Shown one piece after another: positions 1 to 10,121 of a stretch of 48,570 nucleotides of DNA. Position numbers and translations under genes: made by a program. Position 1 is the stretch's first letter. Each line of letters begins with the position of its first letter. The DNA comes from Streptomyces inhibens (lineage in GTDB: Bacteria > Actinomycetota > Actinomycetes > Streptomycetales > Streptomycetaceae), in the NCBI RefSeq assembly GCF_003389455.1, contig NZ_QUAC01000110.1:52070-100639 (forward strand), given 5' to 3'. The notes beneath the pieces are model-generated. The model had not been told where the DNA came from. It was given only the letters and a program-made list of their open reading frames with translations, and did not search any database.

Positions 1-201
1 ACCACCGCTGAACATGTTCACCAGGGCGAACAACCCGCTGTTGCCGCCGGCCTGCTTCATGCAGGTCTCGACGTTCGCGTAGTTCACCCCGGGGACCGGG
101 ACGTGCGCACCGATCCGGTAGAGCACCACGATGCCCAATGTGAACAGCAGCTTCTTGCGCAGGTCGGGCGTCTTGAACGCTCGGGCGAACGCGGTGAGCA
201 C
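1..201 (-). CDS. secY: Protein translocase subunit SecY, N-terminal part (runs off the window)
   Basis: SecY forms the membrane channel of the Sec export system together with SecE and SecG. Only the first 67 residues are inside the window. They start at a GTG at 201 and read MLTAFARAFKTPDLRKKLLF, the usual cytosolic N-terminus leading into the first membrane segment (about residues 14-33). These are followed by the conserved periplasmic plug region with GVNYANVE. The start is preceded by the purine-rich GGAGGCACC. The gene follows rplO as in other spc operons, but two stem-loops separate the two genes here, so it may also have its own promoter. Confidence 0.95.
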   Translation of the reverse strand, partial: MLTAFARAFKTPDLRKKLLFTLGIVVLYRIGAHVPVPGVNYANVETCMKQAGGNSGLFALVNMFSGG

Positions 202-269
202 GGTGCCTCCTGCGCCCCTCGCCTTGAATGCGAGAGGTGACGGTCTTGAGGATCGACGAATACTTAGCG

Positions 270-301
270 GCCAAAAATCCGCGTGGACAGGGTCCACGCG
301 G
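270..301 (-). terminator. Stem-loop with T tract between rplO and secY
   Basis: A perfect 10-bp stem, CCGCGTGGAC (279-288) with GTCCACGCGG (292-301), has a 3-nt loop. On the minus strand it is followed directly by ATTTTTGG. This is the form of an intrinsic terminator. It could end or attenuate spc transcripts before secY. Confidence 0.75.
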
Positions 302-379
302 CGGGGGCCCGGGACCGAAGCCCCGGAAAACAACAGTCCATGCCACCTTACCGGCGACCGTACCCCCTTGGAACGACCA

Positions 380-413
380 ACCGGGGATGCCCCAATCAAT
401 GGGCATCCCCGGT
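380..413 (-). terminator. 13-bp stem-loop just after rplO
   Basis: The arms 380-392 and 401-413 are perfectly complementary (13 bp) with an 8-nt loop, 18 bp after the rplO stop. There is no T tract. It is either a terminator of the T-less type common in Streptomyces or a barrier protecting the 3' end of the mRNA. Confidence 0.65.
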
Positions 414-430
414 CAGTTGAACCAACGAAC

Positions 431-886
431 TCAGATGAGCTCGGTGACGGTGCCGCCGGCAGCGGCGATCTTCTCCTTGGCGGAGCCGGAAACGGCGTCA
501 ACCGAAACCTGCAGCGCCACGGAGATCTCGCCCTGGCCCAGGACCTTGACGAGCTCGTTCTTGCGCACCGCGCCCTTGGCAACCAGACCGGCCACCGTGA
601 CCTCGCCACCCTGCGGGTAGAGCTCGGCCAGCTTGGTCAGGTTCACGACCTGGAACTGCTTGTGCGCGGGGTTCTTGAAGCCCTTCAGCTTCGGGAGGCG
701 CATGTGGAGGGGCATCTGCCCGCCCTCGAAGCGCTCCGGAACCTGGTAACGGGCCTTCGTGCCCTTGGTACCACGACCAGCGGTCTTACCCTTGGATGCC
801 TCACCACGACCGACACGGGTCTTGGCGGTCTTGGCACCCGGGGCGGGCCGGAGGTTGTGGACCTTCAGCGGGTTGTTCTCCGCCAT
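431..886 (-). CDS. rplO: Large ribosomal subunit protein uL15
   Basis: This 151-residue protein is a late-assembling component of the 50S subunit that contacts 23S rRNA. The N-terminus [19 protein letters not shown] and the Gly/Arg/Lys-rich [17 protein letters not shown] segment are diagnostic for L15. I chose the ATG at 886 rather than an in-frame codon 18 nt upstream because it has the GGAGGTCGAC ribosome-binding site and matches the family start. The gene is one base away from rpmD and is the last ribosomal gene before secY. Confidence 0.97.
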   Translation of the reverse strand: MAENNPLKVHNLRPAPGAKTAKTRVGRGEASKGKTAGRGTKGTKARYQVPERFEGGQMPLHMRLPKLKGFKNPAHKQFQVVNLTKLAELYPQGGEVTVAGLVAKGAVRKNELVKVLGQGEISVALQVSVDAVSGSAKEKIAAAGGTVTELI

Positions 887-887
887 G

Positions 888-1070
888 TCAGTCGACCTCC
901 TCAACCGTCACGAGGTGGCGGACGGTGTGCACCATGCCGCGGAACTCGGGACGGTCCTCCTTGACAACCACGTCGTTGAGCCGCTTGAGGCCCAGCGAAC
1001 GAAGGGTGTCGCGGTGGTTCTGCTTGCTACCGATGTAGGACTTAGTCTGCGTGATCTTGAGGTGCGCCAT
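888..1070 (-). CDS. rpmD: Large ribosomal subunit protein uL30
   Basis: This 60-residue protein matches L30 over its whole length: [20 protein letters not shown], then [13 protein letters not shown] and the C-terminal VRHLVTVEE. It binds the 50S subunit near 5S rRNA. Its ATG shares one base with the rpsE stop (TAATG), so translation is probably coupled to rpsE. The order rpsE-rpmD-rplO is the usual spc arrangement. Confidence 0.97.
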   Translation of the reverse strand: MAHLKITQTKSYIGSKQNHRDTLRSLGLKRLNDVVVKEDRPEFRGMVHTVRHLVTVEEVD

Positions 1071-1672
1071 TACGCGGTCACCCCAGCACGCGCCCGCAGC
1101 AGAGCGGCGGGAGCAACGTCCTCCAGCGGCAGGCCACGACGGGCCGCGATCTCCTCGGGGCGCTGAAGGCCCTGAAGCGCGGTCACCGTGGCGTGCACGA
1201 TGTTGATCGGGTTCGACGAACCGAGCGACTTGCTCAGCACGTCGTGGATGCCCGCGCACTCCAGAACGGCACGCACGGGGCCACCGGCGATCACACCGGT
1301 ACCGGGGGAAGCCGGCTTGAGCAGGACAACGCCCGCAGCCTTCTCGCCCTGGATGGGGTGAGGAATGGTGCCCTGGATACGGGGGACCTTGAAGAAGTTC
1401 TTCTTGGCCTCTTCCACGCCCTTGGCGATGGCAGCCGGAACTTCCTTGGCCTTGCCGTAACCGACACCTACGGTGCCGTCACCGTCGCCCACCACGACCA
1501 GCGCGGTGAAGCTGAAACGGCGACCACCCTTGACAACCTTGGCGACGCGGTTGATCGCGACAACGCGCTCAACGTACGCGGTCTTCTCGGCGGCAGCGCC
1601 ACCGTCGCGACCCTTCCGGTCCCGCCGCTCGCCGCCACCGGCACCGCTTCCGCGGCGCTGGGGTCCAGCCAT
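1070..1672 (-). CDS. rpsE: Small ribosomal subunit protein uS5
   Basis: S5 is a 30S protein involved in decoding accuracy and is the site of spectinomycin-resistance mutations. The 200-residue protein has a Gly/Arg-rich N-terminal extension (about residues 1-30), typical of actinobacteria. It is followed by the S5 double-stranded RNA-binding domain ([20 protein letters not shown]) and the C-terminal S5 domain ([17 protein letters not shown]). The ATG at 1672 has GAGAGGTAAATCC upstream. Confidence 0.97.
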   Translation of the reverse strand: MAGPQRRGSGAGGGERRDRKGRDGGAAAEKTAYVERVVAINRVAKVVKGGRRFSFTALVVVGDGDGTVGVGYGKAKEVPAAIAKGVEEAKKNFFKVPRIQGTIPHPIQGEKAAGVVLLKPASPGTGVIAGGPVRAVLECAGIHDVLSKSLGSSNPINIVHATVTALQGLQRPEEIAARRGLPLEDVAPAALLRARAGVTA

Positions 1673-1718
1673 TGGATTTACCTCTCTCTGTTACGTCCGC
1701 TAGCTCCGGAACCGGGGC

Positions 1719-2102
1719 TTAGAACTTCAGCCCGGCTTCGCGGGCGGCGTCGGCCAGAGCGGCAATCCGCCCGGCGTACTGCTTGCCACCACGGTCGAAC
1801 ACGACGGCCTCGACACCGGCGGCCTTAGCACGCTCGGCAACCAGGGCGCCGACCTTCTTGGCCTGAGCGCTCTTGTCGCCCTCGCCACCACGAACCGACG
1901 CGTCCAGGCTCGACGCCGAGGCCACCGTGTGGCCCGCGATGTCATCGATGACCTGCGCGGTGATGCCACGGTTGGACCGCGTCACCACCAGACGCGGACG
2001 CTCCGGGGTACCCGAAATCCGCTTACGGATGCGGATGTGGCGACGCTTGATGGCGGCGCGCTTGTAGGCGTCACCCTTCGCGATCTTCACACCGTATGCC
2101 AT
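1719..2102 (-). CDS. rplR: Large ribosomal subunit protein uL18
   Basis: L18 binds 5S rRNA and helps dock it in the 50S subunit. The 127-residue protein carries the family signature [17 protein letters not shown], and later [25 protein letters not shown] at its C-terminus. It begins 3 bp after the rplF stop and is separated from rpsE by 46 bp. Confidence 0.97.
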   Translation of the reverse strand: MAYGVKIAKGDAYKRAAIKRRHIRIRKRISGTPERPRLVVTRSNRGITAQVIDDIAGHTVASASSLDASVRGGEGDKSAQAKKVGALVAERAKAAGVEAVVFDRGGKQYAGRIAALADAAREAGLKF

Positions 2103-2105
2103 GGC

Positions 2106-2645
2106 TTACTTACCAGCCTTTCCGACCTTGCGGCGGATGACCTCGCCGGCGTACTTGACGCCCTTGGCCTTGTACGGGTCAGGCTTACGCAGCTTGCGGA
2201 TGTTCGCCGCCACCTCGCCGACCTTCTGCTTGTCGATGCCCTCGACGCTGAGCTTGGTCGGGGACTCGACCTTGAAGGAGATCCCCTCGGGGGCCTCGAT
2301 CACGATCGGGTGGCTGTAGCCCAGGGCGAACTCCAGGTTGGAGCCCTTCGCCTGGACGCGGTAACCGACACCGCTGATCTCGAGCGCCTTGCTGTAGCCC
2401 TGGGTCACGCCGGTGATCATGTTCGCCACCAGCGTGCGGGACAGGCCGTGCAGGGCCTTGTTCTGACGCTCGTCGTTCGGGCGGGTGACGCTGATAACGC
2501 CGTCCTCACCCTTGGCGACCTCGATGGGAGCGGCAACGGTGTGCGAAAGGGAGCCCTTGGGACCCTTCACCGAAACCGTGCGGCCATCGATGGTGACGTC
2601 CACACCAGCGGGAACCTGGATGGGCAGCTTGCCAATACGCGACAT
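2106..2645 (-). CDS. rplF: Large ribosomal subunit protein uL6
   Basis: L6 sits near the factor-binding region of the 50S subunit. The 179-residue length is normal for the family. The two tandem L6 folds are visible: [19 protein letters not shown] at the start, and [19 protein letters not shown] beginning the second. The C-terminus has the conserved [15 protein letters not shown] motif. It lies 22 bp downstream of rpsH in the spc operon. Confidence 0.97.
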   Translation of the reverse strand: MSRIGKLPIQVPAGVDVTIDGRTVSVKGPKGSLSHTVAAPIEVAKGEDGVISVTRPNDERQNKALHGLSRTLVANMITGVTQGYSKALEISGVGYRVQAKGSNLEFALGYSHPIVIEAPEGISFKVESPTKLSVEGIDKQKVGEVAANIRKLRKPDPYKAKGVKYAGEVIRRKVGKAGK

Positions 2646-2667
2646 TAGCTATTCCTCCGTTCCCTGG

Positions 2668-3066
2668 TTACCAGACGTAGGCGAGGACTTCCCCACCCAC
2701 GCCCTTCTTGCTGGCCTGCTGACCGGTCAGGAGACCGTGGGACGTGGAGATGATCGCCACGCCCAGGCCGCCGAGGACCTTCGGCAGGTTGGTGGACTTT
2801 GCGTAGACACGCAGGCCCGGCTTCGAGATCCGCTTGATGCCGGCGATCGAGCGCTCGCGGTTCGGGCCGAACTTCAGCTCGAGGACGAGGTTCTTGCCAA
2901 CCTCGGCGTCCTCGACGCGCCAGCCGGTGATGTAACCCTCCTGCTGGAGGATCTCCGCGATGTGCGACTTGATCTTGCTGTGCGGCATCACGACAGTGTC
3001 GTGGTACGCCGAGTTCGCGTTCCGCAGACGGGTCAGCATGTCTGCGATGGGGTCAGTCATGGTCAT
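2668..3066 (-). CDS. rpsH: Small ribosomal subunit protein uS8
   Basis: S8 is a primary 16S rRNA-binding protein, and in E. coli it represses the spc operon. The 132-residue sequence starts [18 protein letters not shown] and ends with the conserved [12 protein letters not shown] and GGEVLAYVW. The likely Shine-Dalgarno GAAGG (start 3066) lies inside a short self-complementary GGCC-GAA-GGCC (3072-3082), which could modulate initiation. The gene is unusual for this operon in being 238 bp away from the preceding gene, with a large inverted repeat in the gap. Confidence 0.97.
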   Translation of the reverse strand: MTMTDPIADMLTRLRNANSAYHDTVVMPHSKIKSHIAEILQQEGYITGWRVEDAEVGKNLVLELKFGPNRERSIAGIKRISKPGLRVYAKSTNLPKVLGGLGVAIISTSHGLLTGQQASKKGVGGEVLAYVW

Positions 3067-3192
3067 GAATTGGCCTTCGGCCTCTCTCGCCGGGGTTTCC
3101 TATGTGCGCCATCCCTCTCCCCGATCAGAGTCGGGACGGGTGCGGTGCGGGGACCTACGGCGTAGTAAGCGACTTTATGCGGGCTCGGCCCG

Positions 3193-3265
3193 CGGTCGGT
3201 CTCGGGCGGCGGGGCGCCCAAACCCTTCTACCCTAAGGGACAAAGGGAGGGGCGCCCGCCGACCG
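3193..3265. repeat. GC-rich compound inverted repeat between rpsN and rpsH
   Basis: Two copies of GGGGCGCCC (3211-3219 and 3249-3257) contain the palindrome GGGCGCCC and can pair with each other. They are flanked by outer arms CGGTCGG (3193-3199) and CCGACCG (3259-3265). The loop between them contains a further CCCTT/AAGGG pair. In the transcript it would form a large structure within the 238-bp gap of the spc operon. I see no T tract. It may be an attenuator, a processing site or a binding site for a ribosomal protein. Confidence 0.6.
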
Positions 3266-3304
3266 AATGCTTACCGAGAGCTTCTGGTCATCCCAACTAA
3301 GGGA

Positions 3305-3490
3305 TTACCAGGAGCTCTTGGTCACGCCCGGCAGCTCGCCACGGTGAGCCATCTCACGAAGGCACACGCGGCACAGGCCGAACTTGCGGTAAACGGAGTG
3401 CGGACGGCCGCAGCGCTGGCAACGCGTGTACGCGCGGACAGCAAACTTCGGCTTACGAGCCGCCTTAGCGATCAGAGCCTTCTTCGCCAC
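3305..3490 (-). CDS. rpsN: Small ribosomal subunit protein uS14, zinc-binding type (type Z)
   Basis: This 61-residue S14 is the short zinc form. Four cysteines in two CXXC pairs are visible (C24, C27, C40, C43 in CQRC and CRVC). It acts in the head of the 30S subunit. Streptomycetes also have a longer zinc-free paralogue elsewhere that replaces it under zinc starvation; the spc copy is normally this zinc form (rpsZ in some annotations). It is 2 bp downstream of rplE. Confidence 0.97.
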   Translation of the reverse strand: MAKKALIAKAARKPKFAVRAYTRCQRCGRPHSVYRKFGLCRVCLREMAHRGELPGVTKSSW

Positions 3491-3492
3491 GG

Positions 3493-4053
3493 TCAGTTCT
3501 CCTTGAACGGGAAGCCGAGGTGACGAAGCAGGGCGCGGCCCTCATCGTCGTTGGACGCCGTGGTGACCACGGTGATGTCCATGCCCCGCGTCCGGTCGAT
3601 CTTGTCCTGGTCGATCTCGTGGAACATGACCTGCTCCGTGAGACCGAAGGTGTAGTTGCCCCGACCGTCGAACTGCTTCGGGGACAGACCACGGAAGTCG
3701 CGGATGCGCGGCAGCGCGAGCGACAGCAGGCGGTCCAGGAACTCCCACATGCGGTCACCACGGAGGGTGACGTGGGCACCGATCGGCTGGCCCTCACGCA
3801 GCTTGAACTGCGCGATGGACTTACGGGCCTTGGTGACGGCCGGCTTCTGGCCGGTGATCGTGGTGAGGTCGCGGATGGCGCCCTCGATCAGCTTGGAGTC
3901 GCGGGCGGCGTCGCCCACACCCATGTTGACCACGATCTTGGTCAGACCGGGGATCTGCATGACGTTCTCGAACGAGAACTCGTCCTTCAGCTTCCCGGCG
4001 ATCTCTTCGCGGTAGCGCGTCTTCAGACGCGGCGCGTTGGTGGTGGCAGTCAT
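3493..4053 (-). CDS. rplE: Large ribosomal subunit protein uL5
   Basis: L5 binds 5S rRNA and contacts tRNA at the central protuberance. The 186-residue protein has the family landmarks [19 protein letters not shown] near residue 35, [17 protein letters not shown] in the middle, and the C-terminal [20 protein letters not shown]. Its ATG overlaps the rplX stop as TGATG, indicating translational coupling. Confidence 0.97.
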   Translation of the reverse strand: MTATTNAPRLKTRYREEIAGKLKDEFSFENVMQIPGLTKIVVNMGVGDAARDSKLIEGAIRDLTTITGQKPAVTKARKSIAQFKLREGQPIGAHVTLRGDRMWEFLDRLLSLALPRIRDFRGLSPKQFDGRGNYTFGLTEQVMFHEIDQDKIDRTRGMDITVVTTASNDDEGRALLRHLGFPFKEN

Positions 4054-4376
4054 CAGATGTCCTCACCGGTCCGCTTGGCAACGCGGATCTTGTTGCCCTC
4101 GTCGTCGAAGCGGTACCCGACGCGGGTAACGACCTTGTTGCCGTCCTTCTCCACAACCAGCTGAACGTTGCTGACGTGGACGGGGGCCTCGGTCGTTACG
4201 ATGCCGCCGGTCTTCGACCCACGAGCGGTCTGTCCGGCCTTGGTGTGCTTCTTGACCCGGTTGACACCCTCGACCAGGACGCGGTCCTCGCGAGGGAAGG
4301 CCTGGATGACCTTGCCCTGCTTGCCCTTGTCCTTACCGGTGATGACCTGGACCAGGTCGCCCTTCTTGATCTTCAT
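4053..4376 (-). CDS. rplX: Large ribosomal subunit protein uL24
   Basis: L24 initiates 50S assembly by binding the 5' domain of 23S rRNA. The 107-residue protein begins with the KOW motif ([20 protein letters not shown]) and ends with the conserved [16 protein letters not shown]. It lies 3 bp after rplN and overlaps rplE at its stop codon. Confidence 0.97.
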   Translation of the reverse strand: MKIKKGDLVQVITGKDKGKQGKVIQAFPREDRVLVEGVNRVKKHTKAGQTARGSKTGGIVTTEAPVHVSNVQLVVEKDGNKVVTRVGYRFDDEGNKIRVAKRTGEDI

Positions 4377-4379
4377 CGG

Positions 4380-4748
4380 TTACAGCACCTCCGGCGCGAG
4401 CGAGATGATCTTCATGAACTTCTTCTCGCGCAGCTCCCGGCCCACCGGGCCGAAGATGCGGGTGCCGCGGGGGTCGCCATCGTTCTTGAGGATGACGGCC
4501 GCGTTCTCGTCGAAGCGGATGTACGAGCCGTCCGGACGGCGGCGCTCCTTGACGGTGCGAACGATGACCGCCTTGACGACGTCACCCTTCTTCACGTTGC
4601 CACCGGGGATCGCGTCCTTCACGGTGGCGACAATGACGTCACCGATGCCCGCGTAGCGGCGACCGGAACCACCGAGAACACGGATGCAAAGGATCTCCTT
4701 CGCACCAGTGTTGTCGGCGACACGCAGTCGCGACTCCTGCTGGATCAC
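4380..4748 (-). CDS. rplN: Large ribosomal subunit protein uL14
   Basis: L14 lies at the subunit interface of the 50S particle. The sequence (122 residues, exact family length) starts [20 protein letters not shown] and contains [20 protein letters not shown] at the C-terminus. It is the first gene of the spc operon and is separated from rpsQ, the last S10 gene, by 107 bp that hold two stem-loops. Confidence 0.97.
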   Translation of the reverse strand: MIQQESRLRVADNTGAKEILCIRVLGGSGRRYAGIGDVIVATVKDAIPGGNVKKGDVVKAVIVRTVKERRRPDGSYIRFDENAAVILKNDGDPRGTRIFGPVGRELREKKFMKIISLAPEVL

Positions 4749-4776
4749 GTCTATCTCCTGTTTGTCTGCCGGTTCC

Positions 4777-4851
4777 CGGCAGGGGCTTTCCTCTGATGAG
4801 GCGAGCCCCTGCCGAGCCTGGCGGAACTGTTCCTAGGGGGTCCCCCTAGGA
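4777..4851 (-). terminator. Two stem-loops at the S10/spc operon junction
   Basis: The first hairpin pairs CGGCAGGGGCT (4777-4787) with AGCCCCTGCCG (4804-4814), 11 bp, and contains an inner CCTC/GAGG pair. The second is the nearly perfect palindrome TCCTAGGGGG/CCCCCTAGGA (4831-4851), directly after the rpsQ stop. They mark the boundary where the S10 operon ends and the spc operon begins. Without a T tract, read-through or RNA processing is as likely as termination. Confidence 0.65.
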
Positions 4852-4855
4852 GGGA

Positions 4856-5137
4856 TTACTTGGCCTTCTCGAGGATCTCGACGATGCGCCAGCGCTTGGT
4901 GGCGGACAGCGGCCGGGTCTCCATCAGGAGGACGCGGTCGCCGACACCGGCAGCGTTCTGCTCGTCGTGCGCCTTGAGCTTGTTGGTACGGCGGATGACC
5001 TTGCCGTACAGCGCGTGCTTGACACGGTCCTCGACAGCGACGACGACGGTCTTGTCCATCTTGTCGCTGACGACGAGACCCTCACGGGTCTTGCGGAAAC
5101 CGCGCTCGTTCGTCTCAGTCACATTCTTCTCGCTCAT
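4856..5137 (-). CDS. rpsQ: Small ribosomal subunit protein uS17
   Basis: S17 is a primary binder of the 5' domain of 16S rRNA. The 93-residue protein has a short polar N-terminal extension. It is followed by the OB-fold core with [20 protein letters not shown], the [10 protein letters not shown] motif and the C-terminal [19 protein letters not shown]. The start overlaps the rpmC stop (TGATG). It is the last gene of the S10 operon. Confidence 0.97.
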   Translation of the reverse strand: MSEKNVTETNERGFRKTREGLVVSDKMDKTVVVAVEDRVKHALYGKVIRRTNKLKAHDEQNAAGVGDRVLLMETRPLSATKRWRIVEILEKAK

Positions 5138-5361
5138 CAGGCGCTCTCCACCGTCTCGATGCCCAGCTCGCGCTCACGCATCAGGGTGTAGATCCGGGCG
5201 ATGTCCTTGCGGACGGCCTTCAGCCGGCCGTGGTTCTCGAGCTGTCCGGTCGCCGCCTGGAAGCGGAGGTTGAACAGTTCTTCCTTGGCCTCACGGAGCT
5301 TGGCGACGAGGTCCTCGTCGTTCAGCTCGCGCAGCTCGGACGCCTTGGTAACGGCCGACAT
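5137..5361 (-). CDS. rpmC: Large ribosomal subunit protein uL29
   Basis: L29 lies at the exit of the peptide tunnel and forms part of the docking site for SRP and trigger factor. The 74-residue protein shows [20 protein letters not shown] and [21 protein letters not shown] took the ATG at 5361, which overlaps the rplP stop (TGATG), rather than the GTG one codon upstream. An AGGTGA sequence lies about 8 nt ahead. Confidence 0.95.
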   Translation of the reverse strand: MSAVTKASELRELNDEDLVAKLREAKEELFNLRFQAATGQLENHGRLKAVRKDIARIYTLMRERELGIETVESA

Positions 5362-5780
5362 CACGATTCACCTGCCTCGCGCCGAACGATGCGGCACTTC
5401 ATCGGAAGCTTGTGGGCGGCGCGGGTCAGCGCCTCCTTAGCAACCTTCTCGTTCGGGAAGGACAGCTCGAACATCACCCGACCGGGCTTGACGTTCGCGA
5501 CCCACCACTCCGGAGAACCCTTACCGGAACCCATGCGGGTTTCGGCCGGCTTCTTCGTGAGCGGGCGGTCCGGGTAAATGTTGATCCAGACCTTGCCGCC
5601 ACGCTTGATGTGACGGGTCATCGCGATACGAGCGGACTCGATCTGACGGTTCGTCACGTAGGCCGGGGTGACGGCCTGGATTCCGTACTCACCGAAGGCC
5701 AGCTCGGTGCCACCCTTGGCCATACCACTGCGCTTCGGGTGGTGCTGCTTGCGGTGCTTGACCCTGCGAGGGATCAGCAT
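5361..5780 (-). CDS. rplP: Large ribosomal subunit protein uL16
   Basis: L16 organises the peptidyl-transferase centre and the A-site region of the 50S subunit. The 139-residue protein starts [20 protein letters not shown]. It has the conserved [19 protein letters not shown] and [20 protein letters not shown] motifs, the latter next to the arginine hydroxylated in some bacteria. It is 5 bp from rpsC and coupled to rpmC. Confidence 0.97.
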   Translation of the reverse strand: MLIPRRVKHRKQHHPKRSGMAKGGTELAFGEYGIQAVTPAYVTNRQIESARIAMTRHIKRGGKVWINIYPDRPLTKKPAETRMGSGKGSPEWWVANVKPGRVMFELSFPNEKVAKEALTRAAHKLPMKCRIVRREAGES

Positions 5781-5785
5781 GTCGG

Positions 5786-6610
5786 TCAGGCCTCCGTTCC
5801 GGGGGTCTCCGCCGGAGCAGCGGCAGCGGCCTCGGCCTTGGGGGCCTCGGCAGCGGCGCTCTGCTGCGGCTTGCGGCCGCCACGGCCGCCACGCTCGCCA
5901 CCGCGACGCGGGCGGTCGTTGCCGCCACCGCGAGCCGGGCGGTTACCCGCACGGGCGGCAGCGTTCTCGGCGCGCACCTCGGCGATGTTCTTGACGTCGC
6001 CCTTGTAGATCCAGACCTTCACGCCGATACGGCCGAAGGTGGTCTTGGCCTCGAAGAAGCCGTAGTCGACGTTCGCACGGAGCGTGTGCAGGGGCACACG
6101 GCCCTCACGGTAGAACTCCGAGCGGGACATCTCGGCGCCGCCGAGACGACCGCCGCACTGGATCTTGATGCCCTTGGCGCCGGCCTTCATCGTCGACTGC
6201 ATGCTCTTACGCATGGCGCGACGGAAGGAGACGCGGGACGAGAGCTGCTCGGCAACGGCCTGGGCCACCAGCTGAGCATCGGTCTCGGGGTTCTTGACCT
6301 CGAGGATGTTCAGCTGGACCTGCTTGCCGGTCAGCTTCTCCAGCTCGCCGCGGATGCGGTCCGCCTCGGCGCCGCGGCGGCCGATGACGATGCCCGGACG
6401 AGCGGTGTGGATGTCAACGCGGACGCGCTCACGGGTGCGCTCGATCTCCACCTTGGAGATACCGGCGCGCTCCATGCCCTTCGTCATCATGCGACGAATG
6501 GCGACGTCTTCCTTGACGTAGTCCTTGTACAGCTTGTCGGCGTACCAACGCGACTTGAAGTCGGTGGTGATGCCGAGCCGGAACCCGTGCGGGTTAACCT
6601 TCTGGCCCAT
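5786..6610 (-). CDS. rpsC: Small ribosomal subunit protein uS3 with Arg/Gly and Ala-rich tail
   Basis: S3 forms the mRNA entry channel of the 30S subunit. The 274-residue protein has the N-terminal region [20 protein letters not shown], a KH domain with [20 protein letters not shown], and the C-terminal S3 domain ending near [11 protein letters not shown] (about residue 215). A further 55 residues form a disordered tail, first Arg/Gly-rich and then Ala/Glu/Pro-rich. Such tails are seen in actinobacterial S3. Its start overlaps the rplV stop (TAATG). Confidence 0.97.
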   Translation of the reverse strand: MGQKVNPHGFRLGITTDFKSRWYADKLYKDYVKEDVAIRRMMTKGMERAGISKVEIERTRERVRVDIHTARPGIVIGRRGAEADRIRGELEKLTGKQVQLNILEVKNPETDAQLVAQAVAEQLSSRVSFRRAMRKSMQSTMKAGAKGIKIQCGGRLGGAEMSRSEFYREGRVPLHTLRANVDYGFFEAKTTFGRIGVKVWIYKGDVKNIAEVRAENAAARAGNRPARGGGNDRPRRGGERGGRGGRKPQQSAAAEAPKAEAAAAAPAETPGTEA

Positions 6611-6957
6611 TACCGGGTTCCTTCCTTGCTGCTGACGACCACGGTGATGTGGCTGGTCCGCTTGCGGATCCGGTAGGCACGGCCCTGGGCACGCGGACGG
6701 AACCGCTTCAGGGTCGGGCCTTCGTCGACGTATGCCTCAGTGATGACGAGGCTGCCGGCGTCGGTGTGGTCGTAGTTGTGCGCGGCGTTGGCAATGGCGC
6801 TGTCCAGCACCTTGCCCACCGGCACGCTCGCGGCCTGCGGGGCGAAACGCAGGACCGCCTGAGCCTCCGTGGCATTCATGCCACGGATAAGGTCCACCAC
6901 GCGGCGGGCCTTCATGGGCGTGACGCGGATGTACCGCGCCTGGGCCCTGGCTTCCAT
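6610..6957 (-). CDS. rplV: Large ribosomal subunit protein uL22
   Basis: L22 lines the peptide exit tunnel, where its beta-hairpin loop affects macrolide binding. I chose the ATG at 6957, giving 115 residues starting [20 protein letters not shown], the usual Streptomyces start. It has AAGGGAC upstream. An in-frame ATG 24 nt further up would add eight non-conserved residues. The C-terminal hairpin region reads [20 protein letters not shown]. Confidence 0.96.
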   Translation of the reverse strand: MEARAQARYIRVTPMKARRVVDLIRGMNATEAQAVLRFAPQAASVPVGKVLDSAIANAAHNYDHTDAGSLVITEAYVDEGPTLKRFRPRAQGRAYRIRKRTSHITVVVSSKEGTR

Positions 6958-7001
6958 GGTTGTCCCTTCGGTGTCAGTCATAGTCTTCGCACTCCGGTCG
7001 A

Positions 7002-7283
7002 TCAGCGACGACGCGACTTGCGGTCGTCCTTCTCGTGGCCACGGAAGGTGCGGGTCGGCGCAAACTCGCCGAGCTTGTGGCCGACCATCGACTCGGTGAC
7101 GAACACCGGGACGTGCTTGCGGCCATCGTGCACCGCGATCGTGTGGCCGAGCATGGCCGGGACGATCATGGAGCGGCGGGACCAGGTCTTGATGACGTTC
7201 TTGGTGCCTGCATCGTTCTGTACGTCCACCTTCTTGGAAAGGTGGTCGTCGACGAAGGGCCCCTTCTTGAGACTGCGCGGCAT
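7002..7283 (-). CDS. rpsS: Small ribosomal subunit protein uS19
   Basis: S19 is in the head of the 30S subunit and pairs with S13. The 93-residue protein is diagnostic throughout: [20 protein letters not shown], then [19 protein letters not shown] and [15 protein letters not shown]. It lies between rplB and rplV in the standard S10 order. Confidence 0.97.
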   Translation of the reverse strand: MPRSLKKGPFVDDHLSKKVDVQNDAGTKNVIKTWSRRSMIVPAMLGHTIAVHDGRKHVPVFVTESMVGHKLGEFAPTRTFRGHEKDDRKSRRR

Positions 7284-7295
7284 CTAAACCCGCTC

Positions 7296-8132
<837 letters not shown>

Positions 8133-8171
8133 TTCTCAGTCCTCGTCCGATTCCGGACGACTCGGACTCCG

Positions 8172-8495
8172 TTAGGAGACCGGGCCGCCGAAGATGTCGA
8201 TACGGTCGCCCTCGGCGAGGGTCACGATGGCGCGCTTGGTGTTCGAGCGCTTGCCGAAACCGGTCTTGGTGCGCTTGCGCTTACCCTGCCGGTTGATCGT
8301 GTTGACCCCGGTGACCTTGACCGAGAAGACCGCCTCGACGGCCTGCTTGATCTGGGTCTTGTTCGAGCCCGGCGCGACGATGAACGTGTACTTGTTCTCG
8401 TCCAGCAGGGCGTAGCTCTTCTCCGAGACAACCGGCTTGACGAGAATGTCGCGCGGGTCCGAGAAGGTCTTGCTGGTGACGACGGCCTCAGTCAT
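8172..8495 (-). CDS. rplW: Large ribosomal subunit protein uL23
   Basis: L23 sits at the tunnel exit and is the main contact for trigger factor and SRP. The 107-residue protein has [20 protein letters not shown] and [20 protein letters not shown], both typical of bacterial L23. Its ATG overlaps the rplD stop (TGATG). Confidence 0.97.
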   Translation of the reverse strand: MTEAVVTSKTFSDPRDILVKPVVSEKSYALLDENKYTFIVAPGSNKTQIKQAVEAVFSVKVTGVNTINRQGKRKRTKTGFGKRSNTKRAIVTLAEGDRIDIFGGPVS

Positions 8496-9145
8496 CAGGC
8501 GTCGCTCCCTTCGGTCTCAGCGGCCTTGGGGCCAGACACGAAGGACTCGAAAGCGGCCTTGGTGAAGACCACGTCGTCGGAGACGAGCACGTCGTACGTG
8601 TTCAGCTGGCCCGGCTCCAGGATGTGAACCTGGGGCAGGTTGCGGGCGGACAGCCACGCGGCCTCGTCGCTACGCTCGGCGACCAGGAGCACGTTCTTGC
8701 GCTCGCTGACCTTGCCGAGGAGGTCCTTGGCGGCCTTGGTGGAGATCGCGCCCTCGACCACGCCGGAAACGACGTGGATGCGGCTGTTGCGGGCCCGGTC
8801 GGTGAGGGCACCGCGCAGAGCGGCAACCTTCATCTTCTTCGGGGTCCGCTGCGAGTAGTCACGCGGCACGGGGCCGTGGACGACGCCACCGCCGGCGAAC
8901 TGCGGCGCACGGGTCGAACCCTGGCGCGCGCGGCCGGTGCCCTTCTGGCGGTAAGGCTTCCTGCCACCGCCGCGGACCTCGCCGCGAGTCTTGGTCTTGT
9001 GCGTGCCCTGACGGGCAGCGGCCAGCTGTGCGACAACGACCTGGTGGATCAGCGGAACGCTGACCTTGGCGTCGAAGATCTCCGTGGGGAGCTCGACGGT
9101 CCCGGCCTTGTCGCCTGCCGGCGAAAGGATGTCAATGGTGCTCAT
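8495..9145 (-). CDS. rplD: Large ribosomal subunit protein uL4
   Basis: L4 lines the exit tunnel and in E. coli represses its own S10 operon. The 216-residue protein contains the tunnel-loop signature [20 protein letters not shown] followed by [19 protein letters not shown], and a C-terminal Rossmann-like half with [20 protein letters not shown]. It lies between rplC and rplW, coupled to the latter. Confidence 0.97.
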   Translation of the reverse strand: MSTIDILSPAGDKAGTVELPTEIFDAKVSVPLIHQVVVAQLAAARQGTHKTKTRGEVRGGGRKPYRQKGTGRARQGSTRAPQFAGGGVVHGPVPRDYSQRTPKKMKVAALRGALTDRARNSRIHVVSGVVEGAISTKAAKDLLGKVSERKNVLLVAERSDEAAWLSARNLPQVHILEPGQLNTYDVLVSDDVVFTKAAFESFVSGPKAAETEGSDA

Positions 9146-9153
9146 CGGTTACC

Positions 9154-9798
9154 TCAGGCCCCCTTGGCCGCGGTACGGACCAGGACGAGGCCGCCGTTCG
9201 GACCAGGAACTGCGCCCTTGATGAGCAGCAGACCCTTCTCCGCGTCAACGGCATGGACGGTCAGGTTCTGGGTGGTGACCCGCTCATTGCCCATACGGCC
9301 GGCCATCCGCATGCCCTTGAACACGCGGCCCGGGGTGGCGCAGCCACCGATGGAGCCAGGCTTACGGTGCACGCGGTGGGCACCGTGGGACGCCTTGCCG
9401 CCGTGGAAGCCGTGACGCTTCATGACGCCGGCGAAGCCCTTGCCCTTGCTCTTGCCGGTCACGTCCACCTTGACGCCGGACTCGAAGGTCTCAGCGGTCA
9501 GCTCCTGGCCGAGGGTGTACTCACCGGCGTCGGTGGTACGGACCTCGACGAGGTGACGACGGGGGGTGACGTCGGCCTTCGCGAAGTGGCCCTTGAGGGG
9601 CTTGTTCACCTTGCGCGGGTCGATCTCGCCGAAGGCGATCTGGACGGAGTCGTAACCGTCCTGGTCATTGGTGCGCACCTGGGTAACGACGCAGGGGCCG
9701 GCCTTCACCACGGTCACCGGGACGACACGGTTGTTCTCGTCCCAGACCTGGGTCATGCCGAGCTTCTCGCCCAGGATGCCCTTGATCTGCTTAGCCAT
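9154..9798 (-). CDS. rplC: Large ribosomal subunit protein uL3
   Basis: L3 is an early assembly protein of the 50S subunit near the peptidyl-transferase centre. The 214-residue sequence begins [20 protein letters not shown]. It contains the conserved loop [20 protein letters not shown] and the downstream [19 protein letters not shown]. It is the second gene of the S10 operon, 14 bp after rpsJ. Confidence 0.98.
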   Translation of the reverse strand: MAKQIKGILGEKLGMTQVWDENNRVVPVTVVKAGPCVVTQVRTNDQDGYDSVQIAFGEIDPRKVNKPLKGHFAKADVTPRRHLVEVRTTDAGEYTLGQELTAETFESGVKVDVTGKSKGKGFAGVMKRHGFHGGKASHGAHRVHRKPGSIGGCATPGRVFKGMRMAGRMGNERVTTQNLTVHAVDAEKGLLLIKGAVPGPNGGLVLVRTAAKGA

Positions 9799-9812
9799 CT
9801 GTTCCGCGCCTC

Positions 9813-10121
9813 TCAGAGCTTGATCTCGATGTCAACGCCGGCCGGAAGGTCCAGGCGCATCAGCGAGTCAACGGTCTTGGGCGTCGGGTCGAGGATGTCG
9901 ATCAAGCGCTTGTGCGTGCGCATCTCGAAGTGCTCGCGCGAGTCCTTGTACTTGTGCGGCGACTTGATGACGCAGTACACGTTCTTCTCAGTGGGCAGCG
10001 GCACCGGGCCCGCGACCGACGCACCAGTACGGGTCACCGTCTCGACGATCTTCTTCGCCGAAGAGTCGATGACCTCGTGGTCGTAGGCCTTGAGCCGGAT
10101 GCGGATCTTCTGTCCCGCCAT
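9813..10121 (-). CDS. rpsJ: Small ribosomal subunit protein uS10
   Basis: S10 is a 30S head protein and, as NusE, pairs with NusB in antitermination and contacts NusG. The 102-residue protein is [20 protein letters not shown] through [12 protein letters not shown], the standard length. The reading frame stays open far upstream, but only the ATG at 10121 matches the family start. It is the first gene of the S10 operon and follows a leader of about 350 nt. Confidence 0.97.
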   Translation of the reverse strand: MAGQKIRIRLKAYDHEVIDSSAKKIVETVTRTGASVAGPVPLPTEKNVYCVIKSPHKYKDSREHFEMRTHKRLIDILDPTPKTVDSLMRLDLPAGVDIEIKL

